Of a stretch of DNA of 64,000 nt, positions 26,065-35,388 are shown in pieces. The stretch's first letter is position 1. Each line of letters starts with the position of its first letter. A program made the translations under genes and the position numbers. The notes beneath the pieces were generated by a model, which was not told where the DNA came from, ran no database searches, and saw only the letters and a list, made by a program, of their open reading frames with translations. Source of the stretch: Ignavibacteria bacterium (GTDB taxonomy: Bacteria > Bacteroidota > Ignavibacteria > Ignavibacteriales > Ignavibacteriaceae); the NCBI GenBank assembly GCA_021286645.1, contig JAJTBZ010000075.1:1-64000 (forward strand), given 5' to 3'.

Positions 26065-27218
26065 CGATTCCTGAGAAATTTAAACATATTTTGTATGTAT
26101 GCCACAAAAGGTTTATTATCTTCAGGGTAAAGCAAAGCATCGATAATTTCGCCTTCGTTTTGCTTTACCAGTTCTTCTAAAGAGAACTCCCCTGTTAATA
26201 CACCAATCGTGCTATAGATATAATCGGTAATCCGGTTGCGCCACTTTACGCCAATTCTATACTCAGCCGGATAGTTTTGTTGTAGATTATTTACGTAATT
26301 ATAAATCATTACCGGATAATTAATCCCGCATGCAATTGCAAGGCCGACCCAAAGCCAGGTTCGGGGGTTGATTTCAATGAGTTTATACTCGCCATCCCGG
26401 GGATCTTTAAGATATTCAATCTCGCAAACACCGGTATATCCGATTTTTCTCAGCAGAGCCGCCGATGGCGCCAGCAATTCCGGGCAGGAAATACTTTCGC
26501 TCATCGTTGCAGTCCCAAATCGAATGGGATGCTCACGTACCTTCGATCCAATCCAATAAGAATGAATTTCTCCATTAACACTGAACGAGGTAAATGAAAT
26601 TGTTTTAATTGATTTATCAAAGGGAATAAGCTCCTGTAAAATCAAGTCAGAAGGGGCTATCTTCGCTTCGATTTTGGCCAATAATACATCTAATTGTTCA
26701 CGGTTCGCAACAAGAAATGCTTTTTGGCCAAGTTTCTTATAGAAAGATAATCCATATTTTCCTTTTACCAAAAGCGGAAAATATAATTTTTCAGAATCCA
26801 ACTCATAAGTCGACGGGAAATAGCTCCGGGGGGCCGGCACACCATTCTCAATTGCCATTTCTATCAAATTACCTTTATTTGAGATGGTTTCCAGTTGTTG
26901 CATATCGGGTGCAACAGTTTTATAATATTCCCGAATACGTGCAGCATTTCTGGATATAGTAAATACTGCATGGTCATTCGATGGTATCAATACCCACCCT
27001 TGAAGATTTTCTTTACGGGCTAAATCAACTAAAAAATCGGCAAATTCATCCGTTTGAAAATCAGGACATTTAAAAAATCCTTTACAATATTGAGAATGCC
27101 GGGCCACACAATCGACTTTATCAACTACTATTACCGGGATACCTTCCTTCGACAAGGCACGCAAATTTGCCAATCCCTGAACATGCCCTTCAATTATTAC
27201 CGCACCTGGAATACTCAT
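26061..27218 (-). CDS. ATP-grasp ligase (carboxylate-amine ligase type), copy 1
   Basis: This 385-aa protein has a pre-ATP-grasp domain (GAVIIEGHVQGLANLRAL, GWVLIPSNDHAVFTISRN). The ATP-grasp core includes YFPLLVKGKYGLSFYKKLG for ATP binding, LILQELIPFD, and GVCEIEYLKDPRDGEYKLIEINPR with the Mg-binding Glu and Asn. Such proteins join a carboxylate to an amine; within glycan loci they often attach amino acids to sugars. The gene overlaps its neighbours by 4 bp on both sides, so it is tightly coupled with the DUF354 copy 2 gene and the alpha/alpha-barrel gene. Confidence 0.8.
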   Translation of the reverse strand: MSIPGAVIIEGHVQGLANLRALSKEGIPVIVVDKVDCVARHSQYCKGFFKCPDFQTDEFADFLVDLARKENLQGWVLIPSNDHAVFTISRNAARIREYYKTVAPDMQQLETISNKGNLIEMAIENGVPAPRSYFPSTYELDSEKLYFPLLVKGKYGLSFYKKLGQKAFLVANREQLDVLLAKIEAKIAPSDLILQELIPFDKSIKTISFTSFSVNGEIHSYWIGSKVREHPIRFGTATMSESISCPELLAPSAALLRKIGYTGVCEIEYLKDPRDGEYKLIEINPRTWLWVGLAIACGINYPVMIYNYVNNLQQNYPAEYRIGVKWRNRITDYIYSTIGVLTGEFSLEELVKQNEGEIIDALLYPEDNKPFVAYIQNMFKFLRNR

Positions 27219-28390
27219 TCTTTACTTCCTGCTAACATATATGTGCTAAAAGCCAGTAACATCCAAGCCTGGCCCCAACGCATATATGAATTTTTGTTCA
27301 TAATATTTTTATTTTTTCTATAATAATAATTCCCCTTTGGTCCCTGCATATTATCAATGGTCCATTCAAGAACCCGCCCCGCGAAAGGCAGATACTCAGT
27401 ATTATATGAGTGTAGTTCAGAGAATGTTATTACACCTTGCGATTGATTATGTATGTCTATAGGGTAAACTTTGGGCACCCTATAATAACAATACCCCTCA
27501 GGCGAAAATTGTTCCCGTTTATAATATTCCAGACCGTGTTTAATATTTTTATCGATGTCCGGATTTTTATTTATTGCAAACTCTCTCAGGTGATAGAGTG
27601 AGTTCAACACGAAACCCTGATGGAAATCAATTTGCTTCCGTTCTACTCCGGTCGCCGGTTTTTGACTGTAATACCACACTCCTTCGGTTTTTTGCCGGGA
27701 AAGAACAAACGATACTGCATCCCCGATAAGCTCGGTATAATTTAATGTAGAATCCACTTTCGTACCTAATGCAAGTACCTCGGCAGCCAGTAATGATGCA
27801 TTGTAACAACAATCTGAAGACAGGTGTGTATATGAAAAACACAGCCCGGTTTCATCTCTAAAGTGATGAATATCAGTCATAATATATTTGCAGGCATCCG
27901 TAATCAGCTTAGCCGCAGCATCAGTTTGAAAGGCTTTGTAATATGCATAAACTCCCTGGATAACAAATGACGTAACCACGGAGGATGGAGTGTATTTAGG
28001 TATATAACTGCCGGGGCTGGCCCAATCGAAATTATACCCCCAGCAGGCACCAGCGTAGCCAGGAGTTTTAATCTTCAGGATTTCGCCGAACAATTCATCA
28101 CAGATAGATTTGTACCTGCTATCCCCGGAAACCGTGTAAAGATTCGTATACGCGTGCAATAATAGGCCTAATCCCTTGGGGTTTAACCCTTTCTTAATTC
28201 CCAAAATCGGCCGAATATTTATCGGGTTCCTTTTGTGGAATTGAATAGCAATAGCCGCCATGTATGGGGTTTTACCACTTAATGGCAACCAACTGCTATT
28301 AAGAATATCGTAAGGATCATATCCGGCAAATTTCTGCCCGTAGATATACGACTCAAGTAAATGAAGCGATTTCTCTATCTTGGAATTCAT
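27215..28390 (-). CDS. alpha/alpha-toroid glycan-associated protein (VpsJ-like, hypothetical)
   Basis: This 391-aa soluble protein has repeated helix pairs with Trp/Tyr-rich turns: GYDPYDILNSSWLPL, ACWGYNFDWAS, HLSSDCCYNASLL, DFHQGFVLNSLYHL and RWGQAWMLLAFS. The pattern fits (alpha/alpha)6 six-hairpin folds such as the VpsJ/heparinase-N-like proteins found in exopolysaccharide loci. No catalytic pair can be named with confidence. It is coupled by 4-bp overlaps with the bi-domain oxidoreductase gene upstream and the ATP-grasp gene downstream. Confidence 0.6.
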   Translation of the reverse strand: MNSKIEKSLHLLESYIYGQKFAGYDPYDILNSSWLPLSGKTPYMAAIAIQFHKRNPINIRPILGIKKGLNPKGLGLLLHAYTNLYTVSGDSRYKSICDELFGEILKIKTPGYAGACWGYNFDWASPGSYIPKYTPSSVVTSFVIQGVYAYYKAFQTDAAAKLITDACKYIMTDIHHFRDETGLCFSYTHLSSDCCYNASLLAAEVLALGTKVDSTLNYTELIGDAVSFVLSRQKTEGVWYYSQKPATGVERKQIDFHQGFVLNSLYHLREFAINKNPDIDKNIKHGLEYYKREQFSPEGYCYYRVPKVYPIDIHNQSQGVITFSELHSYNTEYLPFAGRVLEWTIDNMQGPKGNYYYRKNKNIMNKNSYMRWGQAWMLLAFSTYMLAGSKE

Positions 28391-30510
28391 GCTAACCGAA
28401 TAACCTGTTTTGTTGCCAGAGATTCGAGCACTTTAAATGTTGCAAGAGTGGAATTAAAAATATCATCTGCAGAAATTGGAGCAGCTTTTCTATTCTGCAT
28501 CGCATCGAGAAACGCTTTTACTTCATTTTTGTGCCCTTTATCCCGCGATGGCATTTTAATTGTTTCTGCCTTGCTGCCGTAAATATCCATCTTTTTATAA
28601 TCATCGATTATATATACCGTACCGGCATAAAATACTTCCAGATATTCTTTGGGAAGCGCTTTGCTGCCATTTGCCAAATAATTAACACTGGCAATACTGC
28701 CATTGGCGAAAGTAAGATTTATCGTCAAAATATCGTTAAAATCATCGGCGTTGCTTACCGAAGTAGCATAAACAGAAGTTATTTTCGCACCTGCGACATA
28801 TGCAGCGAGATCGATAAAATGACAAACCTCACCTAAAATACGACCGCCTCCAATTGATGGATCCTGTGTCCAGTGCCCTTTCGGGATAAACCCGGAATTC
28901 ACCCGATAGATTATTGATTTCGGAACATCATCTTTGGTCCGCTGTTTAATTTTCTGTACCAGCGGCGCGAAACGCCGATTATAACCAATCATTAATTGAC
29001 CGGCAGATTTTGCTTCAAGGGCCTGTATTTCATGCAGTTCTTCTTCTTTCAGGCATAATGGTTTTTCAACAAACACATTCTTTCCGGCACGCAAGCATTT
29101 CATTACATTTTCTGCATGCAGGTTATGCCTCGTCATAACGAATACTGTTCCGATTCTGTCGTCATTAATAACGCCATCAGGATTAGTAAGGGCATTTTCA
29201 AATCCAAATTTACGGGCTACACTTGCTGCAGTATTCCCATGATTAGTAGCCACACCGATGAGTCCGGCACTTTTGGGAATATTCGGGAGGATTTCATTCT
29301 GAGCAAAAGATCCGGCTCCGACAAAGCCTATTCCACCCTTTACAACTTCAGATTTATTAGCCTCAATTCGAACTTTATCTTTTAGATCGGGCTTATCATA
29401 TTGAAGCAGCACGCCAATGAATGGTTCATTCTTGCCTAAAATCATATCGTATGCGGCTTTGGCATCATTAATCTTATATGTATGTGTAATCAGCTTTTCC
29501 ATATCGATCTTTTTCTTTTCCAACAAATCGATAAAAGCCTGCATATTTCTATTTTCTGTCCAACGGACATACCCGATAGGATAATCAATACCATTTTCTT
29601 CGTAATCCGTATCGTACCGCCCCGGGCCATACGAACAGGACATGCGTAATTCTAATTCTTTTTTATAGTAAAACTCTCTGCTAAACCCAGTTGGAACTGC
29701 GCCAACAATAATAACCTTGCCCTTTTGTCTGCATAATTTTCCGGCTAATTCAACCGGATCGGTGGATGAAGTTCCCGCAGTAATTATTACCGCATCGCAA
29801 CCAAAACCACCAGTTGCATCCCGAATAATTTGCTCAGCACCATCAGCATTCCTGTTTAAAGCCACTTTCGCGCCGAGTTCATTTGCCAAAGCGACCTGAC
29901 GGTCGTCGATATCAACACCAATTGCATCAACGCCTGCGGCGTTCAACAGTTGAATAGTAATTTGCCCGATAAGCCCCAGACCAATAACAACGCAGCTTTC
30001 ACCCAGACGTAAATCCGCCTGGCGAATACCCTGCATGGCAATAGCAGCCACAGTAGTAAAAGAAGCATACCGCATATCAACCGATTTATCTACTTTTGCG
30101 CACAAATTCACCGGAATGGCAACAACTTCAGCATGTACAGCCCCGCTACCCCCGCAAGCTACAAAATCGCCTACTTGTATATCACGTACTGAGCTGCCAA
30201 CTGCTAGAACTTCGCCCGCGCAGCTATACCCAAGCGGCGAAAGGGCATCCAGCTTATTCATCACTAATTCATAGGTCTTTTTCAGACCTTCATTTTTCGC
30301 GGCTTCTATTACCAGTTTAACTTCCTTCTGGCGCGCTTTAGCCTTCGCAATGTATCCCATTCGGGCATCTTTAACGTTTTTACCCTCAGTGCCTGCACTA
30401 ATAACACTATAATAGTTTCGAACCAATACACTATTCTCATCTATCATGGGTGCCGGAACATCGATTATTTCCATTGTTCCGTCTTTTAATTGCTGGGTGA
30501 GTTGTAACAT
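28387..30510 (-). CDS. bi-domain oxidoreductase: zinc-type alcohol dehydrogenase fused to Gfo/Idh/MocA dehydrogenase
   Basis: The 707-aa protein has two parts. Residues 1-360 follow the MDR alcohol dehydrogenase plan (SAGTEGKNV, GYSCAGEVLAVGSSV, CVVIGLGLIGQITIQLLNAAG). Residues 385-707 follow the Gfo/Idh/MocA plan (GIGFVGAGSFAQNEILP, AGKNVFVEKPLCL, IGYNRRFAPL). Both halves have a nucleotide-binding GxGxxG-type loop. This fusion is a known bacterial family common in polysaccharide clusters and is thought to oxidise and reduce a sugar at neighbouring carbons. It leads the block of coupled genes running to 26061. Confidence 0.88.
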   Translation of the reverse strand: MLQLTQQLKDGTMEIIDVPAPMIDENSVLVRNYYSVISAGTEGKNVKDARMGYIAKAKARQKEVKLVIEAAKNEGLKKTYELVMNKLDALSPLGYSCAGEVLAVGSSVRDIQVGDFVACGGSGAVHAEVVAIPVNLCAKVDKSVDMRYASFTTVAAIAMQGIRQADLRLGESCVVIGLGLIGQITIQLLNAAGVDAIGVDIDDRQVALANELGAKVALNRNADGAEQIIRDATGGFGCDAVIITAGTSSTDPVELAGKLCRQKGKVIIVGAVPTGFSREFYYKKELELRMSCSYGPGRYDTDYEENGIDYPIGYVRWTENRNMQAFIDLLEKKKIDMEKLITHTYKINDAKAAYDMILGKNEPFIGVLLQYDKPDLKDKVRIEANKSEVVKGGIGFVGAGSFAQNEILPNIPKSAGLIGVATNHGNTAASVARKFGFENALTNPDGVINDDRIGTVFVMTRHNLHAENVMKCLRAGKNVFVEKPLCLKEEELHEIQALEAKSAGQLMIGYNRRFAPLVQKIKQRTKDDVPKSIIYRVNSGFIPKGHWTQDPSIGGGRILGEVCHFIDLAAYVAGAKITSVYATSVSNADDFNDILTINLTFANGSIASVNYLANGSKALPKEYLEVFYAGTVYIIDDYKKMDIYGSKAETIKMPSRDKGHKNEVKAFLDAMQNRKAAPISADDIFNSTLATFKVLESLATKQVIRLA

Positions 30511-30540
30511 ACTAAATACCTTTCGGGTGGATATTTCTTA

Positions 30541-31557
30541 TTAATTCTTATTTTCAATTTCTTTATAAATTTCGCGGAACGTACATATTATTTGCTTTTC
30601 ATGCAGCAGATATTTAATGTACTTCTCCAATGTTTCATGGTCAAATAAATTTTTCGAATGACCGATTAAGACAATCGGCTTAATGGTGTTGGGAGTCTTA
30701 TTATCAAGTTTTATAAGTCTGCCGGTCATCTCCTGCATTTCTTCAAGATCCATCTTACAAAAATCAAGTTTTGTAGGGTAGAAGAGCCGCATTTTATCCA
30801 GGTAACCCTGAATCTTACCTTGTTTGATTTTCTCATCGCCTTCTTTTTTGGCTTCATTCATTTTTTTGAAGGTGGTGATACGTTTTGCCTTCAATAATTT
30901 CCAAATAGCTTTCTTTTCGGTATAGATTGGCATTTCAATCATTATACCATTATGTTCAGGCCTCAGTAAATCTTCGGTAAACTTCCACATAAAAGGCGCC
31001 GCAGGAGCCTTACGGTAATCAAGTTCAATTTCTCTCTGCCTGCCGCCTTTGAATACGGAAGAATCTATCCTGATTCCGAATTCGTGTAAAACAGGAATAA
31101 CATGCGAGCACGGCTGCATTGCCCAAGTACCTGCCCTGAATGATAATGGCAGAAAATCCGGCTCACGGGTAACCTTACGCAGATAATCAACCGAATCCCT
31201 AAGGTATTCCCGCACTGTTTCCGTGGGCAATTTTCCAATATTAAACTCACTTCGGTTTAATTGCCAACGATCATTTAGATATTGTGCTTTGCACCATTGT
31301 GTGTGTATATGTGGAGCCAGTTCAAAGCCATCCCGATGCATCTGAAAGAGTTGCTCTTCTACTGCATGAATTCCGCTATCGGTATTAAACTGACTTACCT
31401 TGGACATCTCAGCAGTTTCAACAAAATTAACATACCGTACATTATGGCGGTAAAAAATATCATTCATCTTTTCAGCAGGCGCAAAAACGAGTTCCTCCAT
31501 GGAACCCGTGCCATTACCTAATATTTCATAATCAAGGGTAAATATAAATCTAAGCAT
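30541..31557 (-). CDS. polysaccharide deacetylase-like protein
   Basis: This 338-aa protein opens with RFIFTLDYEILGNG (NodB motif 1 Asp), then FELAPHIHTQWCKAQY (His-x-His metal site), SFRAGTWAMQPC and PIVLIGHSKNLFD near the end. There is no signal peptide or membrane segment. It is a cytoplasmic-type member of the NodB family found in exopolysaccharide loci. Its start lies 8 bp inside the end of the GT4 gene at 31550-32575. The substrate is unknown. Confidence 0.72.
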   Translation of the reverse strand: MLRFIFTLDYEILGNGTGSMEELVFAPAEKMNDIFYRHNVRYVNFVETAEMSKVSQFNTDSGIHAVEEQLFQMHRDGFELAPHIHTQWCKAQYLNDRWQLNRSEFNIGKLPTETVREYLRDSVDYLRKVTREPDFLPLSFRAGTWAMQPCSHVIPVLHEFGIRIDSSVFKGGRQREIELDYRKAPAAPFMWKFTEDLLRPEHNGIMIEMPIYTEKKAIWKLLKAKRITTFKKMNEAKKEGDEKIKQGKIQGYLDKMRLFYPTKLDFCKMDLEEMQEMTGRLIKLDNKTPNTIKPIVLIGHSKNLFDHETLEKYIKYLLHEKQIICTFREIYKEIENKN

Positions 31558-32575
31558 TGCCTAAAACCATTTGGTAAATATGCTGAATTTTGCCCGCGAT
31601 GGTTGTATCTTTCAACCAATTAATTTTTTCTCTCCCGTTCGATTTAGGACAGCCGTGATCAATTAGATATTGCAATTTATCCCTAATGATTTGAGGATCA
31701 AAGTCGCAAACAAAACAGTTATCAATTCCACTAACTACTTCAGGGACATCTCCAACTTTTGTCGAAACTATCGCGCAATTTGTAGCCAGGCTTTCTTTTA
31801 TAACATTCGGGGATCCTTCATGGAATGAGGTCAACAGAAGAATATCGCAAGCGTTGTAATAGTAGTTCAAAGTAGCCTGGGGATGCCCGACTACACTAAC
31901 CAATTCCACGTTATCGTTATGTAGTTGCCGTACAGATTCTACGGCAAGCGCATAATTTTTCTCTGTTGTTTTCGGATCGGCTGCAAATATAATAATAATC
32001 TTATCTATTGGCAGACCCAGTTTTTCCCGGGCTTCCGATTTGGGAACCGGGTGAAATACCGTAAAATCTACACCATTGGGAATAATTTGTTTTTTTGTCG
32101 ATTCCCACAGCCGTTCAAACAGGTTCTTGGATTTTACTATGGAATACTTATACACAATTTGCGATAAAATCCGATGAATTACCGCGAGTATTTTCCCTTG
32201 TAACTTTGGTTTACCATGCCGGTCAACGCCACCCAATAAATCGCTTCCCATATACGAAACAACTATGGCAGCAGAAGGTGCTGCCAGAAATGTAATAATA
32301 CCGCTCAATCCATTGTGAGCATGGAGTATATCATAATGTTTATGCTCTTTTAACCATGCCCGTAACGTTTTAACATTACCTAAATACCCTTTTAAGCCTT
32401 TACCCCTGATAAGAAAATAGTCGAGTTCCACGCCTATTTTTTTCAGAGCTTCGCCCGGGCCCAATACCTGAGTAGTAACACCGTTTACACCACAGTTGGT
32501 GATATTACCCGAAGATATAAAAAGAACTCTTAGATGTTCGTTCATCGTATTACTGGTATCTTTTATTACGGACAT
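31550..32575 (-). CDS. GT4-family glycosyltransferase
   Basis: This 341-aa GT-B enzyme has NCGVNGVTTQVLGPGEAL at the N-terminal acceptor side, HAHNGLSGI, IPNGVDFTVFHPVP, IIIFAADPKTTEKNY for the donor-binding start, and the family EX7E region at LTSFHEGSPNVIKESLATNCAIV. It transfers a sugar to the lipid-linked repeat unit. It follows the RimK-like ATP-grasp gene by 3 bp. Confidence 0.88.
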   Translation of the reverse strand: MSVIKDTSNTMNEHLRVLFISSGNITNCGVNGVTTQVLGPGEALKKIGVELDYFLIRGKGLKGYLGNVKTLRAWLKEHKHYDILHAHNGLSGIITFLAAPSAAIVVSYMGSDLLGGVDRHGKPKLQGKILAVIHRILSQIVYKYSIVKSKNLFERLWESTKKQIIPNGVDFTVFHPVPKSEAREKLGLPIDKIIIIFAADPKTTEKNYALAVESVRQLHNDNVELVSVVGHPQATLNYYYNACDILLLTSFHEGSPNVIKESLATNCAIVSTKVGDVPEVVSGIDNCFVCDFDPQIIRDKLQYLIDHGCPKSNGREKINWLKDTTIAGKIQHIYQMVLGNA

Positions 32576-32578
32576 ACG

Positions 32579-33619
32579 TTAAGAAGCAAATTTTGTTAAT
32601 GCCGCCTGTAGGCGCAAGTCGTATGATTCGTTCGTGTTAAATTCGCCTTCTTCAAATTTCCACGTATCATTTTCATACACGTACCGTCCAATTTTCCCAT
32701 CTACTTCAAGGATGAATTTTTGCACATGACCAAAAACGGTTTGAAGTTCATTAACAACATAACCACCTTTGCCATCCTCAAATAAGTCAATAGACATACA
32801 GTCGAAATTATTGGAATCGCATAATTCTTTCACAAAGTTCAGAAGTTTTTCAGGGGGAGTTACATAATTAATGCCCTTGGAACCGCTGGCTTTATCTCCA
32901 AATTTTATTTTTTGATGAGCAAAATATGAATTGCCAATTTTGGCCGCGCGCCATTCATAATCATGCGGAATAAATTCCTGCAATATTACGTAGCCCTGTT
33001 GGGTATCGCGAAAAACCGCTTTGTAATATTTCAATTTTTTAAAGAAATATGCCGGATCACTCATAGCTTTTGTCAGCCACTTTTTCGGCGAGCCTGTTAC
33101 TCGATTTGGGCCCAGTCTGCGTCGAATGCCTTTTCCGTTAAAAGCTTTTTTTATGTATGCCAATGCTGACTCGGCACTTCTGATAATCTCCACGCCGGAG
33201 CCCGATGAACCAATACTCGTTTTTGCAACAACCGGCATTGTAGTTTTTGCTATATGCTCAGCAGCTTCTTCCTCATAATAAAATACATCGGTACGCGGAT
33301 GAGGAATTTTGCGGGCTTTCAAGAAATAGCTTAACGTTTTTTTATTTTCATGAATTACCAGTTCCTCATACGAAGGGTAAACGGGTAAACCCATAATTTT
33401 ATTCAAAATGTATATACGCTCATCGTAGAGCGATTTAAACCGTTCCACTTCACCGGGGGGTTTTAATAAATAAAAGGTATAACTCTCTTTTGTGGCTTCC
33501 TGCAGCCATGTATTTTTTGTTAACTCTACGACATCGTATGCCACGTTGTATTTTTCGCATGCTTTTACCCATGGTACGTGCGAATCACTTTCCTCATTTT
33601 TCAGTATACAAACTTTCAT
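32579..33619 (-). CDS. RimK-like ATP-grasp ligase, copy 2
   Basis: This 346-aa protein has an N-terminal KVCILKNEESDSHVPWVKAC, the ATP-grasp lobe MPVVAKTSIGSSGSGVEIIRS, YVILQEFIPHDYEWRAAKIG, and FDCMSIDLFEDGKGGYVVNELQ, where the Mg-binding acidic residues and Asn lie. It resembles glutathione-synthase/RimK-type ligases that activate a carboxylate with ATP. It lies between an asparagine-synthase-like gene and a GT4 gene with gaps of 6 and 3 bp, so amino-acid or amide decoration of the glycan is a reasonable inference. Confidence 0.82.
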   Translation of the reverse strand: MKVCILKNEESDSHVPWVKACEKYNVAYDVVELTKNTWLQEATKESYTFYLLKPPGEVERFKSLYDERIYILNKIMGLPVYPSYEELVIHENKKTLSYFLKARKIPHPRTDVFYYEEEAAEHIAKTTMPVVAKTSIGSSGSGVEIIRSAESALAYIKKAFNGKGIRRRLGPNRVTGSPKKWLTKAMSDPAYFFKKLKYYKAVFRDTQQGYVILQEFIPHDYEWRAAKIGNSYFAHQKIKFGDKASGSKGINYVTPPEKLLNFVKELCDSNNFDCMSIDLFEDGKGGYVVNELQTVFGHVQKFILEVDGKIGRYVYENDTWKFEEGEFNTNESYDLRLQAALTKFAS

Positions 33620-33625
33620 AAGACC

Positions 33626-35362
33626 TCACTTACATAATTCTTCATATGTTAACATCATCTGAATGACATTGGAATATTTAAGCCAATAACTTTCCTTCGG
33701 GATATGATTTGCTGATGTAAGATTTTCCATCATGCTATCAAGCTCAAATGTATTTTTTAAGAAATTATAATCATACGCCCGTTTGATATTCGATGTAATA
33801 TAATCTGTCATCCACTGCCCAAGTGGAAAATTTGGCGGGAATTTTGTTTTTACTACTCTTGTACGTATCCCCTTCATTAAAGCAGCGTAATATGGAGATA
33901 TGTTAACTTCCCGTGGATAGAACCTTCCCGTATATTCATAATTACTCAACGGCGCGTATAACTCATTCAATAGAGCAGCCCCGAAGCGTGGATTTTGAAT
34001 GCGCCGAATCATTTTATTTCCGATTGCATTTTTCGCCATAAACGAATGCTGTGAGCTAAATAAAGCTTCCAGATAATCTATATCAAGAAATGGCGTAATA
34101 ATTCTGTTAAAATGATACCCATACAAATTAATATCCTGCGCATCGTGTAAACGAGAAGTAATCATGGAAAGCACATAATACTGATCTGCATTTACATCGC
34201 CGCTAAAGTATTCTGATTTATTACAGAATTCTAATACAGCCTGTGTATTTACACCGGAAAGCTTAACCATCTTCATCTGCATATACGGTGCAAGCAATTG
34301 TTCCGCCGATTTGCCTGATTCCCACATCTGTTGAATGAAATCCGAGGTAATGTAATCATCTCTGGATACTCCTTTTATATATTCGCCACCCAAGGTACCC
34401 ATATACATTACATCACCAAAAACTGACTCCTGCGCTATCGCCTTAATTCTATGCGCCCGATGAATAGAAGCCAGCGAATTACCCTGTGTAATTATCTGTT
34501 GTGCCAGATATCCAAACTCTTCAGGTGAGAATTGAATGTCATGCACGGTATATGGTAAGTTCAACCCTTTGGCAATCTTACCGGCAAATACTCCATCATC
34601 GGATAATGGATTACCATATGTGTATAAATGTGGAGTTATACCAATACCCAACAAAGAGGCAAGTACATTTCGGGTATCCATTCCACCGGTTAATGAAAGA
34701 CTTATCCGGTTACCAAAATGTTCAACAAGCTGTTTTACCGCACCGGAAAAAACTTTTGCCATTTCAGGTACGGTAATTTCCCTGTGATCATGTTTTACAA
34801 ATGATTTATGATCAAAGTACAGTGTATCCGTAAGCTTTCCATCCCGATAACCACACATAGCAGCCGGAGCGCTGTACGTGATTTCCTTAAACATGGTAAG
34901 CCCATCGATGAAATGATAGAATACTGCATAAATCGCAATATTATCCTGAGAAATAGTAACAGGCGCCGCGTTAACAGCGGCTTGTACAGTATTGGAATAA
35001 AAGAACTCTGAGCCGGCTTTTCTACTAAAAAATTTTATAATTCCACTATGATCAGAAAATGCCCAAAACTCGTTTTTACTAAATATCAGAATTGAAAAGT
35101 TTCCTTTTACATTCTGAATAAACTGTTCCCTTTCAGCGGCAAACCCTGCGGCAACCAATTCTTCATCCGCTAAATTGCCTATACTGCTTACAGCATGTGC
35201 TCTCGGCAATACATAACCATTAAGAATTATGTAATATTCTTCATTATCTATTTGAGTCTTAAAACCTTCGTCTGAAAGACCAACCTTAAATCCATTAAAT
35301 TGAAATAAGAGTTTTGAATTTCTAATTGCAAAACCGTTACTTGCAACACTCCATTGAATCAT
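33626..35362 (-). CDS. asparagine-synthase-like protein without the glutaminase cysteine
   Basis: This 578-aa protein has an N-terminal Ntn-fold region (about 1-200) and a PP-loop synthase domain marked by SLSLTGGMDTRNVLASLL (SGGxDS in AsnB). The N-terminus reads MIQWSV, so the essential Cys2 of class II glutamine amidotransferases is missing and glutamine hydrolysis is not expected. The synthase half keeps the ATP-pyrophosphatase loop with Ser to Thr changes. Homologues occur in O-antigen and capsule loci; WbpS amidates uronic acids in Pseudomonas O-antigen. Since this cluster also encodes Wbp-type uronic-acid synthesis, a uronamide-forming role is possible. It could equally be an adenylating ligase. 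Confidence 0.8.
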   Translation of the reverse strand: MIQWSVASNGFAIRNSKLLFQFNGFKVGLSDEGFKTQIDNEEYYIILNGYVLPRAHAVSSIGNLADEELVAAGFAAEREQFIQNVKGNFSILIFSKNEFWAFSDHSGIIKFFSRKAGSEFFYSNTVQAAVNAAPVTISQDNIAIYAVFYHFIDGLTMFKEITYSAPAAMCGYRDGKLTDTLYFDHKSFVKHDHREITVPEMAKVFSGAVKQLVEHFGNRISLSLTGGMDTRNVLASLLGIGITPHLYTYGNPLSDDGVFAGKIAKGLNLPYTVHDIQFSPEEFGYLAQQIITQGNSLASIHRAHRIKAIAQESVFGDVMYMGTLGGEYIKGVSRDDYITSDFIQQMWESGKSAEQLLAPYMQMKMVKLSGVNTQAVLEFCNKSEYFSGDVNADQYYVLSMITSRLHDAQDINLYGYHFNRIITPFLDIDYLEALFSSQHSFMAKNAIGNKMIRRIQNPRFGAALLNELYAPLSNYEYTGRFYPREVNISPYYAALMKGIRTRVVKTKFPPNFPLGQWMTDYITSNIKRAYDYNFLKNTFELDSMMENLTSANHIPKESYWLKYSNVIQMMLTYEELCK

Positions 35363-35388
35363 TTTTCTATAACCTTCGTTATTCCTGA

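Noticed and set aside
33626-35362. Asparagine-synthase-like protein as a lasso-peptide cyclase
   Set aside because: No precursor peptide, leader peptidase or RRE protein is adjacent; the surroundings are glycan genes.
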